From assembly GCA_009192285.1 (NCBI GenBank), contig CM018607.1, positions 1,797,736-1,861,735 of the forward strand: a stretch of 64,000 bases of DNA, in the 5' to 3' direction. Position numbers and translations under genes: made by a program. Below are positions 60,904 through 64,000 of the stretch, piece after piece. Position 1 is the first letter of the stretch, and every line of letters begins with the position of its first letter. Origin of the DNA: Morchella semilibera (lineage: Eukaryota > Ascomycota > Pezizomycetes > Pezizales > Morchellaceae). The notes under the pieces are model-generated. The model worked only from the letters and a program-made list of their open reading frames with translations, was not told where the DNA came from and ran no database searches.

Positions 60904-61290
60904 TGTGATATCGGTGATGGGTAACGATTCTTTTTCTTTCTAGTTTGGGGGGGGGGGGGGGTCTAATGAGCAGTGAGTCCTGGAGGGAGTTATCCAGTGC
61001 CTTGGGGGGGGGGGGGGGTATGGACTCAAGTAAGACTCCTGTTCCTTCCTTCGTATAAGGCCTGCCTCTAGCCGCTCTTCCTCTATGTAGTTGTTTTTCT
61101 TCTCCCCTCTGATATATATTCTTCGGATCGATCTTGTTAACTGTTCCTCTTCAACAATTGCAAGAGCTCAACTAGAGCAATTGTCCCAGCTCTCAGCACT
61201 CGTCGGTGATCAGTCCTCGATTGCAGCACCGCACAAGTACACAGCTGCAGGATAATAAAGAGGCACAGGCACATCCACATCCACATATCA

Positions 61291-61919
61291 CTAGAGTAGA
61301 GTACTTAGAGCGGTGTGTGCAGTGCCCTGTCCCCCCAATTGCGATGCGTCTCTCTCCTCCCCCCCTCTCGCTCTAGATCTCTCCCCACCTCGCTCTCTCC
61401 TTCCATCTCCCCACACACAATCAGACACCCCCCCCCCCCTGGCCTTATGCCACCCTCGACACCTGAGACATGCCCCACCCCACCTACCCCGCGGGTCACA
61501 GAAAAAAGCAATCAACGAGCACCTAGAGTAGCTAGCTCACACGGAACCCCTCAGCTGAAAAAGATAAGCGAGGTCTACTCACCAATCTGGCAGCGGCTGC
61601 AGGAGGCTGATCGTAGCGTGGTGCGCCATGTGGGGTCCCTGCACCACACAGCGGTTCTGATTGGTGTGGCGACGCTGTGGCGGTATACGTAGGGTGGTGC
61701 CAGATAATTATAAGTTGATGCGTTACTTACATGTTCTCTGCTTGCTCTAGATGTGGTGGTACCTGGCTTCCTTTTCTTCTTCTTCTTTGGGGTCACTCAA
61801 CTGACAATTAATAGAGTACATATATGCATGCATGCATACCCCTCAAAGCTGGGCCTCCGAGCAGCAGTCGGAATCGCAGGCGGGATACCTATATCTGAAA
61901 CACAGGCTGGAGTATCCAT
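61291..61919 (-). CDS. Tentative four-exon small Cys-containing protein
   Basis: Exons 61919-61840, 61746-61731 (16 nt), 61674-61583 and 61522-61291 join in phase to 139 aa. The ATG has a strong context (CACCATGG). Introns are 93, 56 and 60 nt, with GTATGC, GTAAGT and GTGAGT donors. The product reads MDTPACVSDIGIPPAIPTAA, then NRCVVQGPHMAHHATISLLQ and FFCDPRGRWGGACLRCRGWH, then a Gly/Arg-rich tail from a simple-sequence tract. No family is recognised. The acceptors were picked to keep the frame and one exon is very short, so it could equally be spliced 5' UTR of the giant gene on the same strand, 390 bp further on. Confidence 0.3.
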
Positions 61920-62316
61920 GGTGGATGATCCTGCGTTCTTGTACCTACATTACATACAGCTGTCAGCCAGACAGGGGCCCACACAGATTTGGCGGTCGGT
62001 GCTATCGGCCCGATGATCAGTTACTGTGGGGAATTGTGGAAGGGAGAGAGAGAAAAAAAAAGGATGGCCAGGGGGAGATTGATCATGGCGAATCCCACTT
62101 GAATCCCGAGCAAGCAGAGTAGCAGCCCCTCCTCCTCCCCCTCCTTCTCTATAGCTAGTCCATATCCTCTTTGATATAACCTCTGCGGACGTACTCCGTT
62201 CGGTCATCGTTGCATATCCTTCGGGTGATCGCGCTATATCTCTTGCCCTCCCACCCCCACCCCCGGCCCCTCCGGATACACACCCTCTTGCTTTCTCTCC
62301 TCATTATCCATCAATC
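61920..62316. promoter_or_regulatory. Divergent intergenic region
   Basis: Lies between the tentative minus-strand gene and the plus-strand metallo-beta-lactamase-fold gene, and should hold both promoters. Pyrimidine-rich stretches precede the ATG at 62317. I see no clear TATA box or dyad site. Confidence 0.35.
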
Positions 62317-64000
62317 ATGTCCGTCGGCGGAGTCCAGGAGAAGTTCCCATCCGATGTCACCAGGCCCTTGGCTCAGCTCATCGTGCTCGATGCCGCCCAT
62401 GGTGATAGCAACGTTATCGACCTGTGCACCCAAGACTTGAATATCACAAATGGTCGCTATATCGATTCCTCGTGGGAGCGGTACCTGATCGATACTGGGC
62501 CACCTTATGAGGAAGTTGCAAGTAACGTCGTCAGGGTGCTCGAAACGTACAAGCAGCCAGAAAATCACTTGGGAAACGCACCGCGCGGTGAGCCGAGGGT
62601 TAACATGGTGCAGTTTACGCATACGGATGAAGACCACAGTGGGGGAGGTCTGTAGGATCCGTTTCCATGATGATGCACTTTCTCTCTCTTTATTCCCCCC
62701 TCGTCCTGGGATAAGACGACTATCATGCGAGTACGGACGACGGCTAATGGTGCGGGGATTCTCATGATGCAGGTGCTGAATTCCTTCGGACATTGGCAAC
62801 AGACAAAAACCTGCAGAAACACTTTGAAAGGACACAACTCCTGTTTCATAAGTTACCAATACAGGACCCGGGGTGGACTCTAGTCTTGAAAGATACAGGT
62901 TGATACATGCATTCCCCCCGGTGGCTGAGCTTTATACTGACGCGCACACCCCCATTCTCTGTCGCTATTATGAGAATAAGTCCAGAACCAAACGTGTATG
63001 CTCACCCCATATCCCTCACCGAATCATCCCCAACCCCTAGCTGATGGTCATCCCCGGGTTGAGACCCCTACACGGTGTCATGTTTTTCACAGGCGTGGCA
63101 CGATTACGCGGTCAGCCTTAGATCGAGAGCCGCCAACATCATGGTCCGTTACACCTTCACCCTCAATGATATTCCATCACTCGCCTCCGACTCGCCCGAC
63201 CTCCTGATCAATAGGAATCTTATAAAAGACAAAAAGGTAATCACCGTCACATGCGTAGTGAGCTTGCTCGGACGAAGGCATGTGGGCAGAACGAACCAGT
63301 TGGTCGAGTTCCAAATGCGCAAATACCACAAGGACATGTTTACCGTCAAAAGGTCTTTTTTGGGCAGTATCCAGAAAACGGGGCCCTCCCTTAAACTGCA
63401 ATATGATCCGGTTGTCAAACGCAAGAAGCTGGTTGCTTTTAAGAACAAAAAGCACCCCCGATATGACGCTGTGACGAAGCAGTTGGTTCCCGACTACGAG
63501 AGAAGGAGGGCTGATCAGACGTATCACGACATCGAGGGGGCGCTGCCCGCGCTCTGGAAAATCAATGATGAGCGTTCGGCGCACAGAAAACAGCACCTAC
63601 CGCCCCTATTACAATGGCCCGTCGTTAGTCCTAAGCAGGGTCTGTATCTCTCTTTTCTCTCCTGCCCCCCTCTGTTGTTCTTTCTCATTACGGAGCATGC
63701 ATGGCCGTGGGACGGCACGGTTTCCTCGCTGCTGTGGTGCGCGCGCGCTAACACCGGGCGATCGCTGGTGAGCATGCAGGCGACTCATACTCGGAAAACA
63801 ACCACACTCTCACGAGTGTCGATTTCGTCGGCCCGACAAAGACGATCTACGAGGGGTTCATCGGCGACTGTATGCGAGTCGAATACGACCAGGGCGTGGT
63901 GGATGAGGATCCCAGTGACCGTGCACTGGATGCCCTGGGCAAGGAATCTGAACTCCACAACATGGCCAGCATCGTGACCCTTTTCCGGCGCTATGCTACC
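62317..64000 (+). CDS. Metallo-beta-lactamase-fold hydrolase, partial (right edge)
   Basis: Four exons are visible: 62317-62647, 62773-about 62882, 63093-63639 and 63780 to beyond the window edge. Near residue 22 is IVLDAAHGDSNVIDL, near 60 RYLIDTGPPYEE, and at about 103 FTHTDEDHSGGG, the H-x-[HD]-x-D-H metal-binding motif of the fold; the order resembles the hydrolase part of ComEC/Rec2-type and related proteins. Exon 3 carries a long basic insertion (KRKKLVAFKNKKHPRYD). Exon 4 returns to conserved sequence (GDSYSENNHTLTSVDF, NMASIVTLFRRY). Exons 1 and 3 end in GTCTGT donors. The exon 2 end is unsure: only a GTCTTG donor keeps the frame into exon 3, while the more usual-looking site is off phase. 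Substrate unknown; nucleotide, phosphodiester or thioester substrates are all possible. It is divergent from the giant filamin-repeat gene. Confidence 0.7.

Noticed and set aside
1-64000. CRISPR arrays, rRNA genes and bacterial-type operons
   Set aside because: None are present; the introns and gene spacing are eukaryotic.

Overview
The window looks like a gene-sparse stretch of a filamentous ascomycete genome (Pezizomycotina, possibly Pezizomycetes; genus not determinable by eye). The evidence is short introns of 49-156 nt with GTAAGT/GTATGT-like donors, an App1 phosphatidate phosphatase, a But2-like small secreted protein and a Clr5-like/integrase transposon. Long AT-rich or simple-repeat intergenic tracts alternate with GC-richer coding islands. 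Exon models were built by hand from open frames, splice signals and phase agreement.

Layout. 1-10.9 kb: no convincing gene, many G/C homopolymers and microsatellites. 11.0-11.4 kb: a two-exon 118-aa Cys/Trp-rich protein (+). 11.4-18.8 kb: gene-free simple repeats. 18.8-20.8 kb: APP1 (-). 20.8-35.2 kb: relic zone with a Tc1/mariner-type MITE, a second small palindromic repeat family, telomere-like repeats, an orphan TATA/pyrimidine tandem array and a Ty1/copia fossil. 35.2-37.6 kb: a C2H2 zinc-finger gene with one finger per exon and a complete Ser/Thr kinase (both -). 42.3-43.0 kb: a three-exon But2-like secreted protein (+).

44.8-51.3 kb is an AT-rich, apparently whole DNA transposon of about 6.5 kb. 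It has matching terminal inverted repeats and three genes: a 440-aa protein of unknown function (+), a three-exon 416-aa protein of unknown function (-), and a five-exon 529-aa integrase-core (DDE) transposase with a Clr5-like N-terminus (+). All exon phases agree, so it may still be functional. This is the strongest candidate for an undescribed system here.

52.0-60.9 kb carries one giant minus-strand gene (about 2,750 codons, six or seven exons). It has seven copies of an unrecognised W-x-[IV] beta-rich module followed by filamin-like Ig repeats; one in-frame TAG may lie in a 45-nt intron. Upstream lie a tentative four-exon small gene (-) and a divergent metallo-beta-lactamase-fold gene (+) that runs off the right edge.

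A window-wide oddity is the palindrome TACATGTA, found 30 times outside coding exons where about one is expected.
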